DNA of 64,000 nt from contig WTXI01000013.1 of the NCBI GenBank assembly GCA_022376515.1, forward strand, positions 62,001-126,000, written 5' to 3'. Below, piece by piece: positions 25,491 through 34,720 of this stretch. The stretch is from Lactifluus volemus (taxonomy: Eukaryota > Basidiomycota > Agaricomycetes > Russulales > Russulaceae). The number at the start of each line of letters is the position of its first letter. Within the stretch, counting starts at the first letter, position 1. The position numbers and the translations under genes are program-made. The notes below the pieces were generated by a model, which was not told where the DNA came from, did not search any database, and saw only the letters and a program-made list of their open reading frames with translations.

Positions 25491-25545
25491 CCAGTAATAG
25501 TAGTATGGTACGACATTTGTTTTGGGTAAATGCTGATTTGGGTCA
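25480..25545 (+). pseudogene. Scar of a deleted Goodbye-NACHT-ANK gene (module A1)
   Basis: The NLR 5' flank ends at about 25484 (CCGCCCTCACCCTAGTGG) and is joined at about 25495 to TAATAGTAGTATGGTACGAC, followed by TTTGTTTTGGGTAAATG. Those words are found just after the stop codon of the full-length NLR, at 63958-64000. The whole NLR coding region is therefore missing between its promoter and its 3' flank. The 3' flank match is limited by the window end, so its length cannot be measured here. Confidence 0.6.
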
Positions 25546-25986
25546 TGAGATAAGTGTTCAGTTGGCGCCATCATCGTTGTTGAAAAGGTTGATGAATCCC
25601 GAAAGGTTGGACCAATCAATCGTCTCACACCGGACAGGCCTTCAACTTGGCAGCGTGTCTATCGTGGCCAGTCGAGCGACGCTGCATCTCGTTGCGGTCT
25701 TACTGATGCTGTACTAATAGTAGAGATTGAGGGCATTCAGCAGCATGATGGCCGCGGCGCACGTTTTCCTCACACGGGCTGGCTGTCCTCCGCCCTAGAC
25801 TAAAATCGTGACAGGCTTTTGCAATTACAACGAGCCCGATAAATTCCGCCATCAAAGATGGTAAAACTATATGTCGCCGTGTGTGAATATCCGGACAAAT
25901 AAATGCCTTTATTGAGACAGTAGATCGCACCTGTCTTACGCCGCAACTTATGATCTTGAGAAAGTATGAGCTAGCGTCCCTCCCTT

Positions 25987-26855
25987 TCACGACTTCAGGA
26001 GGGCACTGGCACCATCCCACTGGGGTGCCGTTGCATCGAGTTGATCACAGCCCAACGAACACGGGCGATCCGCCAGAGTAGTTCCTCTGCCCATTCCGTT
26101 GCAACAAGCGCACAAAGCAGCACAGCAAAGCCTCCCTGGGCCACCCAATTTTCTGGCATAAGCGGATGCAGGGGTCTTCCTACCTCCAACATCCTGTTCA
26201 TGCCTACGCGCAGCGTCAGGCAGTAGACTGAGCACACGCGCAGGCCACGTAGCACTACCTGATTCGCGCACATAGAACACTCGCGAAACAACGCTTCATC
26301 CGACACCAAACATTCGCGTACCTCGCCCGTCGCTTGTGACGGGCCGCCGCACCCACCCCAGCGAGAACTCGCAGCGTAAAAAAACGAGGGGAGAGGTACG
26401 AGATGACCAACTCCCTAAGTTTCCCATCTGCCCCGTCTGTACCGGCGTCAAAATGCTGCACATGTGCGGACGGATCACCCTTGATGCACACTCTGAGCGC
26501 ATGCGCACGCCGCGCCAGGAAAGCGTTGACGAAATGACGCGCAGTGCGCTCGAGTATCGTGGGTCGTTGCCAGCCAATTCCCCCACCTTTCACGAGTGCT
26601 GGGCTGTAAGGCGGACCAGCTGACGGGTTTGGGCTCTGGCCGTTTGTACACGTCGAGGTGGTGGCGGTAATGGAGGACGGCAGCTTGACGAGAGATACGT
26701 GGGAGGGTGAGAAAGAGGATGGGTGGGTGGGCCGCGAGTGCTGCGAGTTCGGTGAGTGTCCTGAATGTGGCAACGTGTTTCGCGCGCAGGGATGCCGAGA
26801 ATTTGAGGGCGCCTGTTGAGTTGTATAGATGAACTCGGATATGCGGCAGTGCCAT
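25987..26855 (-). CDS. Unidentified module ORF B (copy in A1)
   Basis: The minus strand carries a candidate start MALPHIRVHLYNSTGALKF near 26855. After frame changes that may be introns, it continues with GDPSAHVQHFDAGTDGADGK and later LVSDEALFRECSMCANQ and NWVAQGGFAVLLCALVATEW, stopping near 25987. A second copy at 30571-31460 keeps these blocks with amino-acid changes. A damaged copy lies at 55.9-56.3 kb. I recognise no family. The Cys-containing stretch (CLVSDEALFRECSMC) could bind a metal. The exon structure is unresolved and a pseudogene is possible. Confidence 0.35.
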
Positions 26856-27479
26856 GGCGGTCGAAGCTATCGGAAATGCTGTCAGACGAGATGCAAGACG
26901 TACATGGCATTAAGCGCGGTTCTATTCCCTCCCACATCAAGGACTTGGACATGTCGTTCGCCAAAAGTATGTGTGAATCTGTAGGGTCGTAAGGTGATGC
27001 TTCAAACGTTGGAGATGCACACTGGACACGCACCTCGAACCTACTATCCATAGCCAAAATCATCCTTGATTACCTCAATTTCACATAGGCGGCTTGGAAT
27101 AGTGGGCATATCCAGGCGTCTACCATTTGCCCTTCAGTGTTTCACCGGGGCCCTTTTTTGTCGCAGGCCACGAACCATCCATACATGTCCCTGTATGAAA
27201 AGTTATGTGAACGTATGCCTCGAGTCAACGGAGAGGAGCCGTGAATGTGTGGCCATTGTGTGGTCTGAGCAAGTTACGGGATTTTCCTCGCTTCAACAGT
27301 AGTCGCGTGACTTGCATATGGACCGCTTGCGATGGGAACAGTACAGTACTTCATTAGATTCATTCGTTGACTACTGTACTAATACTGTACAGTCGTCTGG
27401 GGGCGTCGGTTATCTCATACACTATAGTAACAACATACAGTACATCTCGATTTCTAAACAGGTGCGTCAACAATCCAAG

Positions 27480-29253
27480 TTATTTTTTCCACAGGCCTCC
27501 TTCTGATTCCAAACCCCACGCTTTGACGTGAGTGCAGACGTAGGGATTAAACTCGCTCGTCTGTGACATTGAATCATGTTCGCGCGTGGTGTGAATGGCT
27601 ACATGCATTCGAGTGGGTGGGATGACCCCGGAATGCACGTTGACCATCGGGAACGAACGACGACTAATTAGAACCCCGTCGGCCCTGATTAGGCATCAAC
27701 AACGTGAGTGGGAAGAAGAAAGTCAAGTCAGGAGGCCGTACATCTCAGAGGAAAAGTTTATCAGAGAGCGATACATTCGCGTTGCAGCGATGGTCAATAC
27801 TATCAGAGCCGGGAGCTGAAACATCTATGTTACGGGGTGTATGCATCGTTCTCCACTGAAAGAAAATGAAGAACGTACAATGTTAAGAGTATCTTGAATT
27901 TCGAGTAGAAGTGAGCCAAGTCAACTTTCCCATCAGTAAAGAGAGTGAAAGCAAATACAATTCAGGTCCAAAATAAGGAACACCTGCAACACAAAATAGA
28001 TATGATCAAAAAGAGAAGCGTCGAAGGCGTAGTTGAAAGCTGACCGTTGGCGGGACCTCAGCAACAGCAGCAAGTAAAAACCAAATGAGCCCCTGTTCAA
28101 AGGAACAACATCAGCGAATGGAAGGAAAGGAGATGTGTCACCACCTACCTGTTTCCATAGAAAGTCCCCCAGACTGAACATGCCCCCGCCTTGCAGGCGT
28201 AGGTGAAGCAGGCCAGCGAGCACCATAAGGAACAATATGGTGTCGGTAGCGAGCGTGGCGATGAAATTAAGTTTGGCGGTGTCGGAGTTGGACAGCACAC
28301 AACCTTGGCCCCATCCCCCAGAACGGATCTGAGGAGGGGGACGGATCAGTCCCAACGATCATGACGTAGCTAGATTCCATTATTTACCCGCACGACTCCT
28401 GACGCCAAAAACAAGTGCGTGGGTCCACCTGCCAGTGCAGAGGAAGAGACCTACCTTGGATGAGGAATGCAACGTTTGTTATCCATACCGTGGTGGCAAG
28501 CGCCAGAATGATCTTATTTCTTTTCCAAACGGCGACGCTGGTGCTACCATAAGTCCTTTCTTTCCAAAAACGAACCTAGTGAGGGAGTGCAGGACTGGAC
28601 GTACACGCGAATCATCAACAATAGTGATGCGCAGGCCAACCCAAAATAGCTGAAAATCTAGGAGAAGAGACAGAGTACAGTAGTCAGCAATTAGGATTCT
28701 TTAAATGGAGGAAGTGCATCGAAAAGGATGCTTACGAGTTCAAAAATGATCCACAGCTTGAGATGGTCGGTCATCACGAGGCAGTCCAACGTACGGGCAC
28801 TGCACGTACCTGACAGTTGATTGGCGTATAGATGTCAAGTTCCACGATGTCGAGGATCACTGCCATCAAGGTAGCTATTCGCGTCAAGGAATAAATCTAG
28901 AGAAGGTGAAAGGTCAGTGCTAGGCGTCTAAGGAAATTTCAAAGAGACCCCGTCAGCACGGACCCATATTGTCCAACGGTAGGGACGATTCCCTCTGATG
29001 AAACTCCACTCGAAATGCAGAGTGGTGAAGAATTCCCAACTGGAAGCAGAAGTTTGAGTTGACATGATAGAACCTGTAGCGAATGCTGGAGGCAGACAAC
29101 GCACAGGAAGATGCCATCAAAAGCATGCCAGAGGTTCACCAAGGCCCCTGTTGAAACATGGGTTTAGTTGGCATTCTAAACGTAGAGAAAGGCTGCACGA
29201 GCGTACTCACACATTTCCTGCGCGATCACGTTGGGATCTTGAAAATTTACCAT
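27480..29253 (-). CDS. Module membrane protein M2
   Basis: The gene reads from ATG 29253 (MVNFQDPNVIAQEM-like first exon) to a stop at about 27480. The exon order is that of M1: LVNLWHAFDGIFL, the WEFFTTL exon, IFSYFGLACASLLLMIR, SVAVWKRNKIILAL, LATDTILFLMVLAGLLHLRL, GLIWFLLAAV, the IPALIVLTIAATRMYRSL exon and a tail ending near GGLWKK. The loop between helices reads RSGGWGQGC instead of RSVWIPEEQSC, so that extracytoplasmic loop differs clearly while flanking helices are conserved. No frame break was found. Function is unknown; about seven membrane segments are predicted. Confidence 0.64.
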
Positions 29254-29654
29254 TCTTGCAAGCAAGCTTAAGATGGAAGGGGACTCGGAGCTGGTCACGG
29301 TCTACTAGTGAATCAGCAGTGAACCATCGACAATATATAGCTAGCAGAAGCCAAATCATATTCACGTTACGGATGAGGCTGTGATATGAGGAGAGTCGCA
29401 TGACCATGGATTATGGTGATCATGATGTGTTGCGCCTCCGAACTTGAATTTGGCTGATTCGGAGGTTTCCCAGCGACAAGCGCCCTGACTCCGCTGAAGA
29501 ATGATCCTCAAGTGATTACTATCTATCAAAGCTATCAAATTATACTACAACCTCGACATCTAAAGAAGAACTGGTGTATTAATGTCCATCGCGCTGATGA
29601 TGCCAGTGTGATGAAAGGTTCCTCAGGCGGCGGTGAGGCTTTCCGTTGCGGCGC

Positions 29655-29843
29655 TTTTTTTTTTTTTTTTTAAAAATCCGCATTTCTATAGCGCAGTGTG
29701 CCTACAACTGACAAAGACGCGCTCTGACTACATGCAATCAGGTGACTGTATCTAATCTGGGAACTGGGGTAGTGGGATGATCTTTTACGGGGTGAGATGT
29801 GGGTTGGGTGGGTGTGGGTGGTGTTAGGGTGGGGTTGCGGCGC
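29655..29843 (-). mobile_element. Short poly(A) retroposon (SINE-like)
   Basis: Relative to module A1, about 189 bp are inserted in the NLR promoter block of A2. A 10-bp direct repeat, GTTGCGGCGC, flanks the insert (29645-29654 and 29834-29843). The left end is a run of about 19 T, so on the minus strand the element ends in poly(A), preceded by GCGCTATAGAAATGCGGA. Target-site duplication plus an A-tail is the signature of LINE-mobilised retroposition. I could not match the body to a tRNA or 5S gene. Confidence 0.65.
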
Positions 29844-30010
29844 TGCCTCATGCACTTGGCATCCAGCCATTTGGCGCCTGTCCTTTTTGACGATCACCTT
29901 GCGCCCACCAACCAGGAATCCTCTTACCACCCTCACCCTAGTAGTAACCAGTAATAGTAGTATGGTACGACATTTGTTTTGGGTAAATGCTGATTTGGGT
30001 CATGAGATAA
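29844..30010 (+). pseudogene. Scar of a deleted Goodbye-NACHT-ANK gene (module A2)
   Basis: As in A1, the NLR 5' flank (AACCAGGAATCCTCTTACC near 29912-29930) runs directly into the NLR 3' flank (TAATAGTAGTATGGTACGAC near 29952). Both modules share the same junction, so the deletion came before the A1/A2 duplication. Confidence 0.58.
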
Positions 30011-30570
30011 GTGTTCAGTTGGCGCCATCATCGTTGTTGAAAAGGTTGATGAATCCCGAAAGGTTGGACCAATCAATCGTCTCACACCGGACAGGCCTTC
30101 AACTTGGCAGCGTATCTATTGTGGCCAGTCGACCGACGCTGCATCTCGTTGCGGTCTTACACCGTGACAACAGAGTCGCTGATGCTGTACTAATAGTAGA
30201 GATTGAGGGCATTCAGCAGCATGATGGCCGCGGCGCACGTTTTCCTCACACGGGCTGGCTGCCCTCCGCCCTAGACTAAGATCGTGACAGGCTTTTGCAA
30301 TTACAACGACCACAGAGTTATGGAAAAGGCGTGTCTGAGACATCAAAGACAAATAACGCGTGTTCCGTGCGTGGAGCCAGATAAATTCCGGTTTAAAGCC
30401 CCCTTGGAAGCCCCCATCAAAGATGGTAAAACTATATGTCGCCGTGTGTGAATATCCGGACAAATAAATGCCTTTATTGAGACAGTAGATCACACCAGTC
30501 TTACGCCGCAACTTATGAACTTGAGAAAGTATGTCATGAAACGAGCTAGCCGTCCCTCCCTTTCACGACT

Positions 30571-31460
30571 TCAGGAGGGCACTGGCACCATCCCACTGGG
30601 GTGCCGTTGCATCGAGTCGATCACAGCCCAACGAACCGGGCGATCCGCCAGAGTAGTTCCTCTGCCCATTCCGTTGCAACAAGCGCACAAAGCAGCACAG
30701 CAAAGCCTCCCTGGGCCACCCAACTTTCTGGCATAAGCGGATGCAGGGGTCTTCCCACCTCCAACATCCTGTTCGTGCCTACGCGCAGCGTCAGGCAGTA
30801 GACTGAGCACACGCGCAGGCCACGTAGCACTAAGTGATTCGCGCACATAGAACACTCGCGACACAACGCTTCATCCGACACCAAACATTCGCGTACCTCG
30901 CCCGTCGCGTGTGACGGGCCGCCGCACCCACCCCAGCGAGAACGAGCAGCGTAAAAAGACGAGGGGAGAGGTACGAGATGACCAACTCCCTAGGTTTCCC
31001 ATCTGGCCCGTCTGTACTGGCGTCGAAATGCTTCACATGTGCGGACGGATCACCCGGCCGAAGCCTGATGCGCACCCCGGGAAAGGAAAGCGTTAACGAA
31101 ATGACGCGCAGCACACTCAAGTATCATGAGTTATTGCCAGCCAATTCCCCCACCTTTCGCGAGTGCTGCCAGTGGGCTGTGAGACGGGGAGGCTGACCAG
31201 CTGACGGGTTTGGGCTCCGGCCGTTTGTACATGTCAAGGCGGTGGCGGTAGTGTAGCACGGCAGCTTGACGAGAGATACGTGGGAGGGTGAGAAAGAGGA
31301 TGGCTGGGTGGGCCGCGAGTGCTGCGAGTTCGGTGAGTGTCCTGAATGTGGCAACGTGTTTCGCGCGCAGGGATGCCGAGAATTTGAGGGCGCCTGTTGG
31401 GTTGTATAGATGAACTCGAATATGCGGCAGTGCCATGGCGGTCGAAGCTATCGGAAACAT
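30571..31460 (-). CDS. Unidentified module ORF B (copy in A2)
   Basis: This is the second copy of ORF B. It starts near MALPHIRVHLYNPTGALKF (31433) and continues with GDPSAHVKHFDASTDGPDGK, LCRECSMCANH and SWVAQGGFAVLLCALVATEW. Differences from the A1 copy are mainly substitutions, with a few indels near 31070 and 31180. The gene is not recognised. It lies tail-to-head before module A3. Confidence 0.35.
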
Positions 31461-32057
31461 GAAGAAATGCTGTCAGACGAGATGCAAGACGTACATGGCA
31501 TTAGGCGCGATTCTATTCCCTCCCACATCAAGGACTTGGACATGTCGTTCGCCAAAAGTACGTATGAATCTGTAGGGTCGTAAGGTGATGCTTCAAACGT
31601 TGGAGATGCACACTGGACACGCACCTCGAACCTATTATGCATAGCCAAAATCATCCTTGATTACCTCAATTCCACATAGGCGGCTTGGAATAGTGGGCAT
31701 ATCCAGGCGTCTACCATTTGCCTTCCGTGTGTCCAATCCGAGTCACCGGGGCCCTTTCTCGTCGTATCGATGCGTAGGCCAAGAACCATCCAGAAAATTC
31801 CCCTGTATGACAAGGTATGCCTCGAGTCAACGGAGAGGAGCCGTGAATGTGTGGCCATTGTGTGGTCTGAGCAAGTTTACGGGATTTTCCTTGCTTCAAC
31901 CGTAGTCCGAGTCGCGTGACTCGCATATTGACCGCTTGCGATGGGAACAGTACAGTACCTCATTAGCTTCATACGTTGACTACTGTACTAATACAGCAGT
32001 CTGGGGGCGTCGGTTATCTCGTACACCATATCAGTAACATACAGTACATATCGATTT

Positions 32058-33800
32058 CTAAACAGGCGTGTCAACAATCGAAGTTATTTTTTCCACGTCG
32101 CTCTGTAGGCCTCCTTCTGATTCCAATCCCCAAGCATTGACGTGCAGCATCTCGTCAGTGCAGACGTAAGGATTAAACTGGTTCATCTGTGACATTGAAT
32201 CATGTTCGCGCGTGCCAGTGGTGTGAATGGCTACATGCATTCGAGTGGGTCTGGAAAGCACGTGGACCCTCGGGAACGAGCGACCACTACTTGGAACCCC
32301 GTCGGCCCTGAATAGGCATCAGCCACGTGGGTGGGAAGAATAAAGTCAAGTCAGGAGTCCGTACATTTCAGAGGAAAAGTTTATCAGAGAGCGATACATT
32401 CGCGTTGCAGCGATGGTCAATACTATCAGAGCCGGGATCTGAAACATCTATGTTGCGGGATATATGAGAACCAGGCATCGTTCTCCACTCACGGAAAAGG
32501 AAGAACGTACAGCGTTAAGAGCAGCTTGAATTTCGAGTAGAAGTGAGCCAAGTCAACTTTCTCATCAGTAAAGAGAGTGAAAGCAAATACAGTTCAGGTT
32601 CAAAATAAGAAACACCTGCAACACAAAATAATATGATCAAAAAGGAGAAGCGTCGAAGGCGTAGTTGAAAGCTGACCGTTGGCGGGACCTCAGCAACAGC
32701 AGCAAGTAAAAACCAAATGAGCCCCTGTTCAACGGAACAACATCATGATCAGCGAATGGAAGGAAAGGAGATGTATCACCACCTACCTGTTTCCATAGAA
32801 AGTCCCCCAGACTGAGCATGCCCCCGTCTTGCAGGCGTAGTTGAAGCAGGCAAGCGAGCATCATAAGGAGTAACATAGCGTCGGTAGCGAGCGTGGCAAT
32901 GGCATTCAGTTTGGTGGTGTCGGAGTTGGATATCCTACAACTTTGTTCCTCAGGTATCCATACGGAACGGATCTGGGGACAGATCAGTCCCAACGATCAC
33001 GACGTAGTTAGATTCCATTATTTACCCGCACGACTCCTGACGCCAAAACAAGTGCGTATGAGATCTCGGGTCCACCTGCCAGTGCAGAGGAAGAGACCTA
33101 CCTTGGATGAGGAATGCAACGTTTGTTATCCATACGGTAGTGGAAAGCGCCAGAATAATCTTATTTCTTTTCCAAATGGCGACGCTGGTGCTACCATAAG
33201 TTCTTTCTTTCCAAAGAAAAGCCTAGTGAGGGAGTGCAGGACTGGACGTACACGCGAATCATCAACAATAGTGATGCGCAGGCCAACGCAAAATAGCTGA
33301 AAATCTAGAAAGAGAAGAGACAGAGCACAGTAGTCAGCATTTGGGAATCTTTAAGTGGAGGAATTGCATCGAAAAGGATGCTTACGAGTTCAAAAATGAT
33401 CCACAGCTTGAGATGGTCGGTCATCACGAGGCAGTCCAATTCACGGGCACTGCACGTACCTGACAGTTGATTGGCGTATTGACATCAAGTTCGACGATGT
33501 TGAGGATCACTGAAATCAAGGTAGCTATCCGCGTCAGGGAATAAATCTACAGAAGGTGAAAGGTCAGTGCTAGGCATCTGAGGAAATTTCAAGGGGACCC
33601 CGTCAGCACGGACCCATATTGTCCAACGGTAGGGGCGATTCCCTCTGATGACGCTCCACTCGAAATGCAGAGTGGTGAAGAATTCCCAACTGAGAAGCAG
33701 AAGGTTGAGTTGACATGATAGAACCTGTAGCGAATGCTGGAGGCAGACAGCGCACAGGAAGATACCATCAAAAGCATGCCAGAGCTTCACCGCTGCCCCT
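32058..33800 (-). CDS. Module membrane protein M3, exon 2 to stop
   Basis: This part carries all exons except the first: VKLWHAFDGIFL, the WEFFTTL exon, IFAYFALACASLLLMIR-type, the RSVWIPEEQSC loop, LATDAMLLLMMLACLLQL, GLIWFLLAAV and IPALIVLTIAATRMY. The tail has NPYVCTDEMLHVNAWG. A small insertion near 32094-32105 changes the extreme C-terminus (GGLQSDVEK), so the stop falls at about 32058 instead of after GGLWKK. Exon 1 lies at about 45325-45368, beyond the LTR element, so intron 1 would be about 11.5 kb. Expression therefore depends on splicing across the element. Otherwise the frame looks intact. Confidence 0.6.
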
Positions 33801-33812
33801 GTTGGAATATGA

Positions 33813-33817
33813 GTTTT
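33813..33817. repeat. 5-bp target-site duplication, left
   Basis: GTTTT directly before the 5' LTR is repeated directly after the 3' LTR at 45276-45280, as expected for Ty3/Gypsy integration. Confidence 0.85.
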
Positions 33818-34672
33818 TGTAAGACGGCCCCAAGTGGACGTCTTGCATCAAATACATTTAGTTTACCCCACGATGAGATGGTCTCATAAGTGGAGCGTTG
33901 AAACAGAGCCTGCTTAGGATCGGAGGTCCCAAGCAAATATATTAATCGGGACGACTCAAGTGGCCCCCCCGGGCCGACCCAAACCCATATCGGGCATGGG
34001 CTAAACAGAGATACGAACGCTGGCCACATGAGCCATGTGGATCAAACGAAAACTTCACCCACCAGATCAAGGGTGCATAAAATAAGTTCATTAAGGACAA
34101 AAATCGTAGCTAGGCGATCAGCCGGTAAAAGGTGATCGCCTTCAACGAAATATCACGCCAACGGCACGGACGGTCCGAGCCGAAGACAGCCGCGTCAATG
34201 ATGCAGGCGGCCCGCCTCGCCTAGATAACGGGACCGCAGAAATAACGATGCCTCACCCAAGACGGGGCACGCTACGATTCAGCAACGCACTCCGTCGGAG
34301 TGCCTTGCATCAAATAAAATTTAGCTGAACCCTGGAAACGAAGGAACGCGTGAGATCACGCGATCGAAAGAATCTATCACAAGGATGATTAGAAGATCGA
34401 AGCAGATCGGACTGGTTTATTGACAGACCTAGATACTGAAGCTATGTACTTATACCCCGAGCCCTCCTTGATGGGGGGCGACTTTTACCCTTTACGTAGT
34501 ATACACAATCAACCGCAGATTTGGCAGGTTCTGTTTGTGTTGTGCTCTTAAGGTGCCTCAAAGTCGAATCAAGCGATCTCATCTCCATTATCACCTCTCC
34601 TCATCTTATCTTATACCAATACCCCCAACACTTTCTACGCTAAGTTGTCTGCTTACGTACGGAAGTGTTACA
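33818..34672 (+). repeat. 5' LTR
   Basis: It runs TG...CA over 855 bp and matches the 3' LTR line by line. A TATA-like TACTTATACC lies near 34448-34457 and could mark the U3/R boundary. No TGG-type primer binding site follows directly. Confidence 0.92.
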
Positions 34673-34720
34673 CTTTTTTGAACCCTCAAACACGAGTTAC
34701 ATTGTGGAAATCTACGGATC

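Larger units (their letters stand above)
22720..27047. repeat. Module A1 (tandem segmental duplication)
   Basis: This is the first of the long tandem repeats. It runs from the CATAGC(C)AAAATCAT block to the same block at about 27048. In order it carries: a spacer with GTACAGTACT-type palindromes, the minus-strand membrane gene M1, a shared divergent promoter, the remnant of an NLR gene (promoter joined to 3' flank), and an unidentified minus-strand ORF region. Modules A2 and A3, read directly below it, match nearly base for base over hundreds of bases. Confidence 0.85.
27048..31642. repeat. Module A2 (tandem segmental duplication)
   Basis: This is the second tandem module, in direct orientation after A1 and slightly longer (about 4.6 kb). 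The extra length comes from a poly(T)-ended insertion at 29655-29843 and an insertion of about 100 bp near 30310-30415. The order of parts is the same as in A1: membrane gene (minus), NLR promoter joined to NLR 3' flank, ORF B (minus). Confidence 0.85.
31643..33817. repeat. Module A3, left part (interrupted by retrotransposon)
   Basis: The third module begins as A1 and A2 do and is co-linear through exon 2 of the membrane gene. It stops at 33817, where the LTR element starts. Its continuation is at 45276-45871. Confidence 0.85.

Noticed and set aside
29655..29843. Telomere-like or microsatellite reading of the GGGTTGGGTGGGTGTGGG stretch
   Set aside because: The stretch is part of a discrete insert with target-site duplication and poly(A) tail, not a tandem telomere repeat.
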